DNA of 48,085 nucleotides from Paenibacillus hemerocallicola (lineage in GTDB: Bacteria > Bacillota > Bacilli > Paenibacillales > NBRC-103111), in NCBI RefSeq assembly GCF_006265175.1, contig NZ_VDCQ01000071.1:1-48085 (forward strand), written 5' to 3'. Made by a program: the position numbers and the translations under genes. Under the pieces are notes generated by a model. That model saw only the letters and a list, made by a program, of their open reading frames with translations, searched no databases and had not been told where the DNA came from. Below, one piece after another: positions 1-10,910 of the stretch; the first letter of the stretch is position 1, and each line of letters begins with the position of its first letter.

Positions 1-42
1 CCCACCCGACCGGCCCCACCCGACCGGCCCCACCCGACCGGA
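1..42. repeat. 14-bp C-rich tandem repeat, three copies
   Basis: Three head-to-tail copies of the 14-mer CCCACCCGACCGGC; the last copy ends in A instead of C. The following ~60 bases (43-105) are a degenerate C-rich, G-poor continuation. The array starts at the window edge, so its full length is unknown. It lies downstream of the minus-strand gene at 186-905. No gene is evident in 1-185. Confidence 0.8.
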
Positions 43-185
43 TCAAACCCACCGACCCAACCGACCTGAACCCAACCCACCTGACCCAACCCAACTACTG
101 CATCCGCCTGCTTCCCAGGTACTCCGCCCGGGATCGCCGACTTGTTTACCACGGCCATCCAAAGAGCTTGCTGCCCTCCTCGCGG

Positions 186-905
186 TCATTCGACCAAGTC
201 CATAACGTCACGGACCAGTTCATACTTGACGATTCTTTTACCTCTGTCACGAACCGGCCCCGCCCCGCCGTCGGAGCGGCTATCAGATCCGTCGCCCGAC
301 AACGCCGGCTGAAGCCACCCTTTGGCGCACAGCTGTTGCAGCATATGGACGGCGGTTCTGTGGTCGATTTCGAAATGTCGCTCTACATCCTTCGGCCGGA
401 TCGGCCGGACGTTCCGGATGGCGAACCTGACGATTTCTTTCTCGGCGAGCAGGGAGCGCGACACCGGCGACGGATGAGGCTGGTATCGGCTTAGCACCAT
501 CCGGAGCAACGCGACGCATACGTCGGGGCGCTGCTCGACGTCATCGTAAGCGAACGAAATAACCCGGTAACCCATCGCATGAAGAAACGTTTCGCGGTTC
601 AATTCGTTGCAGAATTTTACCCGGTCCATATCCCGCACGTGCGCGGCAAAGCCTTTGATTTCGAATAATAGCTTGATCGGACCGGGAAGCCACGCCAAGT
701 CGGCGAAATACGATCGGCCCCGCCAATCCAGCACCTCGTATTCCGGATGGACGTGCTCCAAGCTTCCCCGCAGCGGCCACCAGACATTGCGCAAAAACAG
801 CGCTTCTCCGTGACCGTGTCCTCTCTCCAGCCGGGCTTTGCGTTCCCCGGTCCGTTTCCCGACATGATGGCGAATCCAGGCTTCATGCGCTTCTTCGAAA
901 TTCAT
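186..905 (-). CDS. DUF559/Vsr-like nuclease fold with C-terminal winged helix (copy 1)
   Basis: A 239-residue protein I cannot name. Residues about 55-92 read like the core of a PD-(D/E)XK (DUF559/Vsr-type) nuclease: E57 in EYEV, D69 in FADLAW, E82-I-K84-G, then H89 and R91-D92. Residues about 150-200 look like a winged helix (KDVERHF...TAVHMLQQL). The tail (about 202-235) is charged and glycine/serine rich. It is clearly homologous to the protein at 29950-30606: both have GHG-x(4)-FLR-x2-W-x-P, E[YW]EV and DLA-x(10)-EI-x-G-x3-H-x-RD. The ATG at 905 is chosen because GGAG lies 8 nt upstream; 17 further in-frame codons are open but lack a ribosome site. The leader on its strand contains a terminator-like hairpin (1002-1047). 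A nuclease or DNA-binding regulator role is inference from the fold. Confidence 0.75.
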   Translation of the reverse strand: MNFEEAHEAWIRHHVGKRTGERKARLERGHGHGEALFLRNVWWPLRGSLEHVHPEYEVLDWRGRSYFADLAWLPGPIKLLFEIKGFAAHVRDMDRVKFCNELNRETFLHAMGYRVISFAYDDVEQRPDVCVALLRMVLSRYQPHPSPVSRSLLAEKEIVRFAIRNVRPIRPKDVERHFEIDHRTAVHMLQQLCAKGWLQPALSGDGSDSRSDGGAGPVRDRGKRIVKYELVRDVMDLVE

Positions 906-1001
906 GGGTTCAACTCCGCTTTGCTGAAATTTTGTATGGCTTTCTCTGTACTGCATGGGGTACCTATTGCGACCGACTGTTTGAGGATGAAGCCGGGAAC
1001 G

Positions 1002-1047
1002 AAAAAAAACGTCCCAATGATCCGTCGCTACGGGTCATCGGGACGTT
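1002..1047 (-). terminator. terminator-like hairpin in the leader of the nuclease gene
   Basis: AACGTCCC at 1008-1015 pairs with GGGACGTT at 1040-1047. The inner arms (ATGA/TCAT, CCGT/ACGG) extend the stem around a short loop. On the minus strand the stem is followed by a run of eight T (1009-1002). No minus-strand gene lies upstream of it within the window, so it sits about 97 nt before the nuclease gene's own start. It could be an attenuator or the terminator of an unseen transcript. Confidence 0.65.
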
Positions 1048-1193
1048 CTTCGTCTCTTACGGCTTATTATATTGGAAATAAATGAAAATTGTCAATCAAC
1101 GGCACATCGAAACTGCAGAAACGAACCGGGCTGTAATGGTTATGTCAGTTATTGTAACGTAATAAATTAAATTTTCAGTATTATCAGAAATTT

Positions 1194-1245
1194 ATGACAA
1201 AAGTACTGTTACTTATGGTATAATAACTAACATTATAACGTTATA
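1194..1245 (+). promoter_or_regulatory. candidate promoter and palindrome before the chemoreceptor gene
   Basis: A perfect TATAAT at 1219-1224 has a -35-like ATGACA at 1194-1199 (19-bp spacer, slightly long). Downstream in the leader is a perfect 12-bp palindrome, TATAACGTTATA (1234-1245), that could be an operator. The ~190 bases before the gene are markedly AT-rich. The rest of the 906-1270 gap holds only the hairpin at 1002-1047. Confidence 0.4.
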
Positions 1246-1270
1246 TATAGATACATAGGGGGAGAGAGAC

Positions 1271-3496
<2,226 letters not shown>

Positions 3497-3534
3497 CTTT
3501 TCCGCACAATCCCGATCCGATAAAGGGCGGGCGC

Positions 3535-4290
3535 TTAAGTTCCGAAAAGCTCGCCCAATTGCTTGAGCCCGCTCACGACGGGCACCTCCAGCTTCCCGAC
3601 CTTGCGCGGGGAGCTTTTTTTGTCGCTCGAACGGTTCAGCCATACCGCATTCATCCCGCTTTTCAACGCTCCGGTCACATCGTTTTTCCAGGAGTCTCCT
3701 ACCATGACCGCTTCGGACGAACGGACGCCCATCGCTCTCGCCGCGTTTTGGAAAATAGCCGGATGCGGCTTGCGCACGCCCCCTTTGCTCGAAGCGAATA
3801 TCCGATCCACCGTCACATACGACGACAAGTTCAGCTTGCCGATCACCTTCTCCTGATGCTCTTTGCTGCCGTTCGTAATGATCCCGATTTTGTAAAACGC
3901 GGACAGCTTCGCAATCGTCTCGTGGGCGTGCGGGAGGGGAACGGCGTGCTCGCGCACCTGGTTGCGCATCTCCCGGAAAAACGAAGCGACGAACGCGTCG
4001 TTCACCAGAAACGGGTAGTGTCGCAAAGCCGCTTCCAGACATTGCTTCTTCACGGCCTCGATCGCCGCCGGCTTGGCGCGGAGTCGGCTTGCTGTCTTGC
4101 TCCATTCGGTCTTGTATGTTTCCAGTACGCGCCTGGGCTCCAATTGTCCTTCGCCGTCATCCCAACGTCCTGCGAAATCGACCAGCACATTCAAGAAACA
4201 CGAGTCGAACGATGCCGCAGGATCGATCAATGTGTTGTTCATATCGAAAAAGACGGCTTTCGTGTTCCGCGGCGTAAACGGACGTTTCAC
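3535..4290 (-). CDS. HAD-superfamily (subfamily IA) hydrolase
   Basis: A 251-residue HAD hydrolase. Motif I reads FFDMNNTL (so DxNxT rather than the usual DxDxT), motif II is ITNGS, motif III is the Lys of KPHPAIF, and motif IV is VGDSWKND. The alpha-helical cap lies between motifs I and II. The GTG at 4290 is preferred because AAAGGAGG lies 8 nt upstream; another GTG at 4314 lacks a good site. Substrate is unknown; relatives are phosphoglycolate, haloacid or nucleotide phosphatases. Replacement of the second Asp (normally the general acid/base) by Asn is unusual and may lower phosphatase activity. It is divergent from polA. Confidence 0.85.
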   Translation of the reverse strand: MKRPFTPRNTKAVFFDMNNTLIDPAASFDSCFLNVLVDFAGRWDDGEGQLEPRRVLETYKTEWSKTASRLRAKPAAIEAVKKQCLEAALRHYPFLVNDAFVASFFREMRNQVREHAVPLPHAHETIAKLSAFYKIGIITNGSKEHQEKVIGKLNLSSYVTVDRIFASSKGGVRKPHPAIFQNAARAMGVRSSEAVMVGDSWKNDVTGALKSGMNAVWLNRSSDKKSSPRKVGKLEVPVVSGLKQLGELFGT

Positions 4291-4392
4291 CAGCCCCGCC
4301 TCCTTTCCGTTCACCTATAAGTATGCGGGGCGGGGTTGTTCATATGTGGAACCCGTTATGCTATGATGGAGGGAGGATTACAGGAATGGGGT

Positions 4393-7050
4393 GTGGCATT
4401 GGAAAAGTTGATATTGATCGACGGCAACAGTATCGCGAGCCGGGCGTTTTATGCGCTGCCGCTGCTCAGCAACTCCAGCGGATTGCACACGAACGCCGTA
4501 TTCGGCTTCACGACGATGCTGCTCAAATTGATCGAAGAAGAGAAGCCGACACATTTTCTCGTGGCATTCGACGCGGGAAAAGTGACGTTCCGGCACGCCG
4601 ACTACAAGGAGTATAAAGGCGGACGCGCGAAAACGCCGCCCGAGCTGTCCGAGCAGTTCCCGCTTATCCGGGAGCTGGTGCAGTCGTTCGGCATTCCCCA
4701 GTTCGAGCTGCCCGGTTATGAGGCGGACGACATTATCGGCACGCTGACGCGGCTCGCGGACGAGAAAGGCTTGAACGTCATCGTCGTGAGCGGCGATAAA
4801 GATATGCTTCAGCTCGCTTCCGAGCGCGTTACCATCGCATTGACCCGCAAAGGGGTCAGCGAGGTGGACCGTTACACTCCGGAAGCCATTTCCGAAAAAT
4901 ACGGGCTCGTCCCCAAGCAAATTATCGATTTGAAAGGCTTGATGGGCGACGCCTCCGACAATATACCGGGCATTCCGGGCGTAGGCGAGAAGACGGCGCT
5001 GAAGCTGTTGCACCAATACGGCACCGTCGAGGAAGTGCTGTCCAAGGCGGACGAGATAACCGGCAAAATGCAGGAGAAAATCAAGGAGCATGCCGCCGAT
5101 GCGCGGATGTCCAAGGAGCTCGCGACGATATTCCGCGAGGTGCCGATGGAGATGAAGCTGGACGAGCTTCATTTTGCCGGCTTTGACGGCCCGACGCTGG
5201 GCGCGATGTTCCGTAAGCTGGAGTTCAAATCGTTGCTCGAGAAGATGGATTTGTCCTCGGGTGACGGGGCGGACGAAGCATTGCAGGCGACTGTCGAAAT
5301 CGAGATCGTCTCGACACAAACGTTGGGCATACTGGCAAATGAGTTTCCCGACGTGGAAGCGGTCCATATCGAAATCGTCGGGGAAAATCCGCACGTGTCC
5401 GATGTCATCGGTCTGGCGCTCCTTACCTCGAAGGGCAAAAGTCTGTTCGTCCCTGCCGAATTGCTGGATACGCCAGAAGCCGGGGCTCTGCGCGACTGGC
5501 TCGCGGACGAGCATGCTTCCAAAACCGTATACGACATGCACCGGACGGAAGTGGCGCTTCACTGGAAAGGCATTCCGCTTCGGGGCGTTACGTTCGACGT
5601 GCTGATCGCGGCTTACTTGCTCGATCCTACGGAGTCGACGCATACGCTGAACGAGCTGGCCGGACGGTACAATCTTTCTCCGATTTCGGCGGACGAGAAC
5701 GTGTTCGGCAAAGGCGCGAAGTTCAAGGTGCCCGAGATCGGACCGCTTAGCGAGCATTTGAGCCGCAAAGCCGACCTGCTGGCGAAGCTGAAGCCGGTAC
5801 TTAAGGGCGAACTGGAGAAAAACGAAATGAACCCGCTCTATTACGAGCTGGAATTTCCGCTTGCCCGCGTGCTTGCCTCCATGGAGAAGCAAGGCATCCG
5901 GGTGAACGCGGACGGACTGAGGCAGCTCGGAGGCGATCTCGGGAAATCGATCGAGAAGCTTGCCGAAGGCATATACAAGGGAGCGGGAATGGAGTTCAAT
6001 CTGAACTCCCCGAAGCAGCTCGGCGATATTTTGTTCGACAAGCTCGGCTTGCCCGTCATCAAGAAGACGAAGACCGGTTATTCGACGGACGCCGAGGTGC
6101 TGGAGAAGCTGGCTCCGTATCACGAGGTCGTATCGAGCATCTTGAATTACCGCCAGCTGGCGAAGCTGCAGTCCACCTATGTGGAAGGGCTGCTCAAAGA
6201 AATTCGCGGGGAAACGGGCAAGGTGCACACTTACTATCAACAGACGATCGCCGCTACCGGAAGGCTCAGCAGCCAGTTCCCGAACTTGCAGAACATTCCG
6301 ATCCGGCTGGAGGAAGGCCGCAAAATACGCAAGGTGTTCGTGCCGGACGAGCCGGGCTGGAGCGTGCTGGCAGCCGACTATTCGCAAATCGAGCTGCGCG
6401 TGCTTGCGCACATATCCGGGGATGAGAATCTGAAGGAAGCGTTCCTGAACGATATGGACGTTCATACGAAGACGGCCATGGACGTGTTCGGCGTGTCCGA
6501 GACGGAAGTCGATTCGAATATGCGGCGCCAGGCGAAAGCGGTCAACTTCGGCATCGTGTACGGCATAAGCGACTACGGATTGTCGCAAAACCTGAACATT
6601 ACTCGCAAGGAAGCGGGCCAATTTATCGAGCAATATTTCTCCGTCTTCAAAGGCGTAAGGAACTATATGGACGATATCGTAAAGCAGGCGCGCACGAACG
6701 GGTACGTTACGACTCTGCTGCAGAGACGCCGCTACTTGCCGGAAATTAACGCGTCCAACTTCAACCTTCGGTCGTTCGCCGAACGGACGGCGATGAATTC
6801 GCCGATCCAGGGCTCCGCCGCGGACATTATCAAGCTGGCGATGGTGCAGATCGCCGGGCGGATGAAGCGCGAGAAGGTGAGAAGCCGGATGCTGCTGCAG
6901 GTGCATGACGAACTCGTATTCGAGGTCCCGGAGGACGAGCTGGACTTGATGAAGAGGCTCGTTCCGGAAGTGATGGAGAGCGCGCTCGCGCTCGACGTGC
7001 CGCTCAAGGTAGACGTCAGCTACGGGGAGAACTGGTACGAAGCGAAATAA
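4393..7050 (+). CDS. polA: DNA polymerase I
   Basis: About 885 residues, the normal length. The N-terminal 5'-nuclease begins LILIDGNS and carries FDAGKVTFRH, YEADDIIG and GDASDNIPGIPGVGEKTA. The middle exonuclease-like domain lacks the usual DxE (the place reads HIEIV), as in Bacillus Pol I, so proofreading is probably absent. The polymerase domain has motif A DYSQIELR, the O-helix RRQAKAVNFGIVYG, and motif C VHDE. The start is uncertain: GTG at 4393 has AGGA 7 nt upstream, TTG at 4399 would give the family-typical LEKLILID N-terminus, and tandem ATGs lie at 4363-4368. It heads the group polA-mutM-ytaF-coaE; mutM starts 21 nt after the stop. Confidence 0.95.
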   Translation: MALEKLILIDGNSIASRAFYALPLLSNSSGLHTNAVFGFTTMLLKLIEEEKPTHFLVAFDAGKVTFRHADYKEYKGGRAKTPPELSEQFPLIRELVQSFGIPQFELPGYEADDIIGTLTRLADEKGLNVIVVSGDKDMLQLASERVTIALTRKGVSEVDRYTPEAISEKYGLVPKQIIDLKGLMGDASDNIPGIPGVGEKTALKLLHQYGTVEEVLSKADEITGKMQEKIKEHAADARMSKELATIFREVPMEMKLDELHFAGFDGPTLGAMFRKLEFKSLLEKMDLSSGDGADEALQATVEIEIVSTQTLGILANEFPDVEAVHIEIVGENPHVSDVIGLALLTSKGKSLFVPAELLDTPEAGALRDWLADEHASKTVYDMHRTEVALHWKGIPLRGVTFDVLIAAYLLDPTESTHTLNELAGRYNLSPISADENVFGKGAKFKVPEIGPLSEHLSRKADLLAKLKPVLKGELEKNEMNPLYYELEFPLARVLASMEKQGIRVNADGLRQLGGDLGKSIEKLAEGIYKGAGMEFNLNSPKQLGDILFDKLGLPVIKKTKTGYSTDAEVLEKLAPYHEVVSSILNYRQLAKLQSTYVEGLLKEIRGETGKVHTYYQQTIAATGRLSSQFPNLQNIPIRLEEGRKIRKVFVPDEPGWSVLAADYSQIELRVLAHISGDENLKEAFLNDMDVHTKTAMDVFGVSETEVDSNMRRQAKAVNFGIVYGISDYGLSQNLNITRKEAGQFIEQYFSVFKGVRNYMDDIVKQARTNGYVTTLLQRRRYLPEINASNFNLRSFAERTAMNSPIQGSAADIIKLAMVQIAGRMKREKVRSRMLLQVHDELVFEVPEDELDLMKRLVPEVMESALALDVPLKVDVSYGENWYEAK

Positions 7051-7071
7051 AGACAGGAGGAGATTGCGACC

Positions 7072-7923
7072 ATGCCGGAATTGCCGGAGGTGGAAACGGT
7101 CCGGAGGACGCTCGAGGGGCTCGTGGCCGGGAAAACGATCGAGAGCGTAACCGTGTTCTTGCCCCGTATTATCCAGCGTCCGGACGACATCGCGGCATTT
7201 TGCACGATGCTGGAAGGACGGACAATCGGCTCCGTGGAGCGGCGGGGGAAATTTTTGCGGCTGCTGCTGGACGGACTCGTCCTCGTCTCCCATTTGCGGA
7301 TGGAAGGCCGATACGGAGTGTATGCCGCCGGGGAAGCGATGGAGAAGCATACCCATGTCGTATTCCGCTTTACGGACGGAACCGAGCTGCGTTATAAGGA
7401 CGTTCGTCAATTCGGCACGATGCACCTGTTCGACCCGGGCGCCGATTTGACTCAGCCTCCTTTGAACAAGCTCGGCTTGGAGCCGCTTGACCCCGATTTC
7501 AGCCTGGAGAAATTTAAGGCGGCTATCGCGGAAAAACCGACGAAAATCAAGCCTCTCCTGCTCAACCAGGAATATATAGCCGGGCTCGGCAATATTTATG
7601 TCGATGAGGCGCTTTACAAGGCCGGCATTCATCCGGAGCGCGCTGCGGAAACGCTGACGAATCGGGAGCTTGCGGCATTGCACGAGTCGATCGTATCTAC
7701 GCTGCGGGAAGCGGTGGAGGCAGGGGGCTCGTCGATCAAGTCCTACGTCAACGGCCAAGGCGAGATGGGCATGTTCCAGCAGCAGCTGTCGGCATACGGC
7801 CGCAAAGGAGAGCCGTGCAGCCGCTGCGCGGAGCCGATCGTCAAAACCGTAGTAGGAGGACGCGGCACCCACTATTGTCCGAAATGCCAGTCGTTGAAAA
7901 GAGGGAGCAAACGTTCGGTGTAA
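7072..7923 (+). CDS. mutM: formamidopyrimidine-DNA glycosylase
   Basis: A bifunctional glycosylase/AP lyase that removes 8-oxoguanine and formamidopyrimidines. At 283 residues it matches the family. It begins MPELPEVETVRR, exposing the catalytic Pro2 and Glu3 after Met removal; Lys in RRGKFLRL is the conserved beta-hairpin lysine. The helix-two-turn-helix (LLLNQEYIAGLGNIYVDEAL) contacts DNA. The C-terminal zinc finger has CSRC and CPKC at about 249-271. An AGGAGG site precedes the ATG, and the gene lies 21 nt after polA, consistent with co-transcription. Confidence 0.96.
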   Translation: MPELPEVETVRRTLEGLVAGKTIESVTVFLPRIIQRPDDIAAFCTMLEGRTIGSVERRGKFLRLLLDGLVLVSHLRMEGRYGVYAAGEAMEKHTHVVFRFTDGTELRYKDVRQFGTMHLFDPGADLTQPPLNKLGLEPLDPDFSLEKFKAAIAEKPTKIKPLLLNQEYIAGLGNIYVDEALYKAGIHPERAAETLTNRELAALHESIVSTLREAVEAGGSSIKSYVNGQGEMGMFQQQLSAYGRKGEPCSRCAEPIVKTVVGGRGTHYCPKCQSLKRGSKRSV

Positions 7924-8030
7924 AACGGCAATAGAAATCGCAGGATTGACACTCATTCGTTCGAAGCTTCATAGGATGATCGTATGGTACGGTCGCCTAT
8001 AGACGCATGCTTAGGAACAGGAGGGTGTTT

Positions 8031-8756
8031 ATGCTGCCTTTTCTTTCGTTGGCCATTTTGGCGTTGGCAGTCAGTCTTGACGGCTTCGGCGTCGGGGTTA
8101 TGTATGGGCTTAGGAAAATTCGCATTCCGCTCGTTTCGATCGCTATTATTTCCGTTTGTTCGGGTTTGGTCATTTTTACGTCCATGCAGATCGGCGCCTT
8201 TGCCGCGAAGTTTCTGTCTCCGGCTGTCGCCAAATCGACGGGTGCGGTCATATTGATCGGAATCGGCGTATGGGCCATCGTTCAAATGTGGAGACAGCGC
8301 CCGGATAACGGTTCGTCGGACGATGCCGATACGGGGCCGGGCGGCGCCGCGGCGGGGCAAAGCGCCGCCGCATCGGACACCCGAACCGGGTTGGCCGCTC
8401 CGACGGGCGGGATCCGTACCGTGCTCAGGATCGAGCTGAAAAGGCTGGGGCTCGTCATCGAAATATTGCGTACGCCGTCTCTCGCGGACGTAGACCGTTC
8501 GGGCTACATTTCGTCTTCGGAAGCGGTTCTGCTGGGAGTAGCGCTGTCGCTGGACGCCTTCGGCGCGGGAATCGGCGCGGCGTTCATCGGCTTTGCTCCG
8601 CTCGTTACGGCAGCGGTCATAGCCTTGTCCAGCGGTTTGTTCATTGCAACGGGATTGCGGGTCGGGCTGACTTATGCCGATACGAGGTGGCTGCAAAGGC
8701 TCGCCGTGCTGCCGGGCTGCATTTTGATTGCCATGGGCATTATGAAATTGATGTAG
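8031..8756 (+). CDS. ytaF: sporulation membrane protein YtaF (MntP-like fold)
   Basis: A 241-residue membrane protein with two similar hydrophobic halves: LAILALAVSLDGFGVGVMYG near the N-terminus and LLGVALSLDAFGAGIGAAFI in the second half. The repeated SLD-[GA]-FG motif is that of the YtaF/MntP manganese exporter-like superfamily. A hydrophilic Gly/Ser/Asp-rich loop separates the halves. The ATG is chosen for the AGGAGGG site 5 nt upstream. Its place between mutM and coaE is the same as in Bacillus subtilis. The exact substrate is unknown. Confidence 0.9.
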   Translation: MLPFLSLAILALAVSLDGFGVGVMYGLRKIRIPLVSIAIISVCSGLVIFTSMQIGAFAAKFLSPAVAKSTGAVILIGIGVWAIVQMWRQRPDNGSSDDADTGPGGAAAGQSAAASDTRTGLAAPTGGIRTVLRIELKRLGLVIEILRTPSLADVDRSGYISSSEAVLLGVALSLDAFGAGIGAAFIGFAPLVTAAVIALSSGLFIATGLRVGLTYADTRWLQRLAVLPGCILIAMGIMKLM

Positions 8757-8770
8757 GGGCGTTGAGGCGT

Positions 8771-9367
8771 ATGAATATCGGATTGACCGGAGGGATCGCC
8801 TGCGGGAAAAGTACGGTCGCCTCCATGCTGGTGAGGCGCGGAGCCCTATTGATCGATGCCGATCAAATCGCCAGGGAAGTCGTGCTTCCCGGCAGCCCCG
8901 CGCTGGCGCTGGTGGCCGAGCTTTTCGGACAAGAGGTGCTGCTGGAGGATGGCAGCCTGAACCGTAAAGCATTGGGAGAAATCGTATTCGGGGACGCAGC
9001 GGCCCGCAAAGATTTGGAGGGACTGCTGCACCCCCGCATTCGGACGCTTATGCGCGAGCGGATGGAGGCGGCCGAGCGGCAAAAGCCGGACAAGCTTGTC
9101 GTCGTCGACGTGCCTCTTCTGTTCGAATCGAAGCTTGCGAGCATGTTTGAGGAGACGCTGCTCGTATACATACCGAGAGAGCTGCAGCTTGTCCGGCTGC
9201 AAGCCCGGGACGGAATCACCCGGCAGCAGGCGGAGAGCCGGCTGTCCGCGCAAATGCCGATCGACGACAAGCGTCGGCTGGCCGACGCGATCATCGACAA
9301 TAGCGGAACGATTGCCGAGACCGAGCGTCAAGTGGATGAATATTGTAAACGAAAGGAATCGGAATGA
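8771..9367 (+). CDS. coaE: dephospho-CoA kinase
   Basis: Catalyses the last step of coenzyme A synthesis, phosphorylating the 3'-OH of dephospho-CoA. The 198-residue protein starts MNIGLTGGIACGKST, with the P-loop GGIACGKS. It also has the family signatures LLIDADQIAREVV, HPRIR and VVDVPLLFES. The ATG at 8771 has GAGG 3-6 nt upstream; longer in-frame openings into ytaF add only unrelated sequence. It starts 14 nt after ytaF, and its stop overlaps the next start as ATGA. Confidence 0.95.
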   Translation: MNIGLTGGIACGKSTVASMLVRRGALLIDADQIAREVVLPGSPALALVAELFGQEVLLEDGSLNRKALGEIVFGDAAARKDLEGLLHPRIRTLMRERMEAAERQKPDKLVVVDVPLLFESKLASMFEETLLVYIPRELQLVRLQARDGITRQQAESRLSAQMPIDDKRRLADAIIDNSGTIAETERQVDEYCKRKESE

Positions 9368-9936
9368 AGTTTTTTCGTAAAAAGCGGGTATTTGCGCTGT
9401 TGTTCGTTTTTTTTGTTATCCTGTTGTTCTACAACTCCGATTGGTTGGGCAAATGGATTTATCCGATCCGGTATGAGCAGGATATTGCCGTCAGCGCGAA
9501 GAATTATAAAGTGGATCCTTTTCTGATTGCGGCCATTATCCGTGTGGAAACGAATTTCAATGCCGACAAGGTTTCCCGGAAGGGGGCGGTCGGATTGATG
9601 CAGCTTATGCCGGACACGGCCGAATGGATCGTGGAGCGTGCCGGTTATGCGGAAGAAACGTCGCGTTCGCTGCATCGGGGGGATGTCAATATCGAAGTAG
9701 GTGCCTGGTATATAAATTCGTTGTATAATCAATTTGACGACAATCAAATCGCCGTGCTGGCCGCTTACAATGCGGGACCCGGTAATGCCAGAAAATGGCT
9801 GGAGAACGGAACCTGGGACGGGACGCTTAAAAATATCGCTCAAATTCCGTTTGGTGAAACGCGGCATTACGTGCAGCGGGTTCTTTATTACTATGACAAA
9901 TACGCCAAGCTTTACGCCGGGCGGTTCTCCGCGTAA
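9364..9936 (+). CDS. membrane-anchored lytic transglycosylase (SLT domain)
   Basis: A 190-residue murein-cleaving enzyme of the soluble-lytic-transglycosylase fold. One N-terminal membrane helix (about 8-25, VFALLFVFFVILLFY) anchors an extracellular SLT domain (about 38-175). The catalytic Glu is in IRVETNFN; GAVGLMQLMP and LAAYNAGPGN are the other hallmark motifs. Its start codon overlaps the coaE stop by 4 nt, so it is probably the last gene of that operon. A hairpin follows at 9966-10008. Confidence 0.92.
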   Translation: MKFFRKKRVFALLFVFFVILLFYNSDWLGKWIYPIRYEQDIAVSAKNYKVDPFLIAAIIRVETNFNADKVSRKGAVGLMQLMPDTAEWIVERAGYAEETSRSLHRGDVNIEVGAWYINSLYNQFDDNQIAVLAAYNAGPGNARKWLENGTWDGTLKNIAQIPFGETRHYVQRVLYYYDKYAKLYAGRFSA

Positions 9937-9965
9937 AGAAAGCGAGCACATACGCATAAATAAAG

Positions 9966-10008
9966 AAGTGCCGGACAAGCTCCGGTTAGGGAACTCGTCT
10001 CGGCACTT
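9966..10008. terminator. hairpin between the transglycosylase and SASP genes
   Basis: AAGTGCCG (9966-9973) pairs with CGGCACTT (10001-10008), with GGAC/CTCC-type inner pairing possible. It lies between two convergent genes and has no strong T-run on either strand, so its role as a shared terminator is only likely. Confidence 0.45.
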
Positions 10009-10029
10009 GCTCATGTATCAAAGGTAAAA

Positions 10030-10254
10030 TTAACGGGATTGGCCGGCGAGTTGTTGCTCGGCGATTTGTACCAGCTTACGGGTAATGTTACCCCCGATTG
10101 CACCGGCGTCGCGGGTAGCCATGTTACCCATGTAACCGTCTTGCGGGATCGCAATGCCCAGCTCTTGAGCTACTTCATATTTCAGTTGGTCAAGAGCAGC
10201 GTTAGCTTGAGGTACGACAAGCGTGTTGCTGCTGCGGGATTGTCCTTGTGCCAT
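10030..10254 (-). CDS. alpha/beta-type small acid-soluble spore protein
   Basis: A 74-residue DNA-binding protein that protects spore DNA. It carries the family landmarks: LVVPQANAALDQLKYEVAQE, ELGI, the GYMGNMATRDAGAIGGNITRK region, and a C-terminal helix ending QQLAGQSR. AAGGAGGTG precedes the ATG. A sigma-G-like promoter lies upstream (10285-10313), as expected for forespore expression. Confidence 0.96.
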   Translation of the reverse strand: MAQGQSRSSNTLVVPQANAALDQLKYEVAQELGIAIPQDGYMGNMATRDAGAIGGNITRKLVQIAEQQLAGQSR

Positions 10255-10284
10255 TTCGTTTCACCTCCTTGTCGATTGTAATTG

Positions 10285-10313
10285 TATTATGTGCGTATTT
10301 CGGAAGTTCATAA
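10285..10313 (-). promoter_or_regulatory. candidate sigma-G promoter of the SASP gene
   Basis: On the minus strand, TTATG (10313-10309) and CATAATA (10291-10285) are separated by 17 bp. The -10 fits the sigma-G consensus CATnnTA exactly, and the -35 fits GHATR at 4 of 5 positions. It lies about 30 nt from the SASP start codon. Confidence 0.6.
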
Positions 10314-10336
10314 CAGGTATTGAATGGTAATCTTTT

Positions 10337-10407
10337 ACGAAGCCGGCTTTTGCTCCGCAAAAGCTCGGTGCATGCTAACGAAGTCAGCTTTTGCTCCGCA
10401 AAAGCTC
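10337..10407 (+). repeat. two tandem 30-bp repeats, each a perfect hairpin, abutting the nrdR ribosome site
   Basis: Units at 10337-10366 and 10378-10407 are identical at 28 of 30 positions. Each contains GCTTTTGC-TCC-GCAAAAGC (10346-10364 and 10387-10405), an 8-bp perfect stem with a 3-nt loop. The second hairpin ends only a few bases before the nrdR Shine-Dalgarno AGGAGGG (10410-10416). Confidence 0.8.
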
Positions 10408-10426
10408 TTAGGAGGGAACCGTCGTC

Positions 10427-10900
10427 ATGAAATGCCCTTTTTGCGATTATTCCGGAACGAAAGTGCTCGATTCCCGGCCGGCCAACGACAACAAATCGAT
10501 ACGGCGCCGCCGTGAATGCGAAAAATGCCAGCGACGGTTCACCACCTTCGAGATGGTGGAGGAAACGCCGCTCATCGTCATCAAGAAGGATGGCAGCCGC
10601 GAGGAATTCAGCCGCGACAAAATGCTGCGCGGCTTGATCCGGGCTTGCGAGAAACGGCCGGTATCGGTCGAACAGCTCGAAGCGATCGTCTCCGAGGTGG
10701 AAAAAGATATGCGCAGCCAAGCCCATGCGGAAGTCGCCAGCCGGGATATCGGCGAGCTCGTAATGGAGCAGCTGTACCCCGTGGACGAGGTCGCATACGT
10801 CCGCTTCGCATCCGTATATCGTCAATTCAAGGATATCGACATGTTTATGAAAGAACTGACCCAGCTTCTGGGCAAGCATACCGATCTTCCCGGAAAATAG
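10427..10900 (+). CDS. nrdR: transcriptional repressor NrdR
   Basis: A 157-residue zinc-ribbon/ATP-cone repressor of ribonucleotide reductase genes. The N-terminal zinc ribbon is CPFC (about 3-6) and CEKC (about 31-34). The ATP-cone follows, from [18 protein letters not shown] to about 140. The conserved [12 protein letters not shown] motif is present. The ATG follows AGGAGGG. The neighbours (SASP, small acidic protein) are not nrd genes. The leader hairpin directly before the ribosome site could affect translation. Confidence 0.96.
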   Translation: MKCPFCDYSGTKVLDSRPANDNKSIRRRRECEKCQRRFTTFEMVEETPLIVIKKDGSREEFSRDKMLRGLIRACEKRPVSVEQLEAIVSEVEKDMRSQAHAEVASRDIGELVMEQLYPVDEVAYVRFASVYRQFKDIDMFMKELTQLLGKHTDLPGK

Positions 10901-10910
10901 CGTGAGCCAG

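Noticed and set aside
4378-7956. 1192-codon open frame opposite polA and mutM
   Set aside because: It is the antisense shadow of two certain genes; composition is His/Arg/Leu-rich with no motif and no ribosome site.
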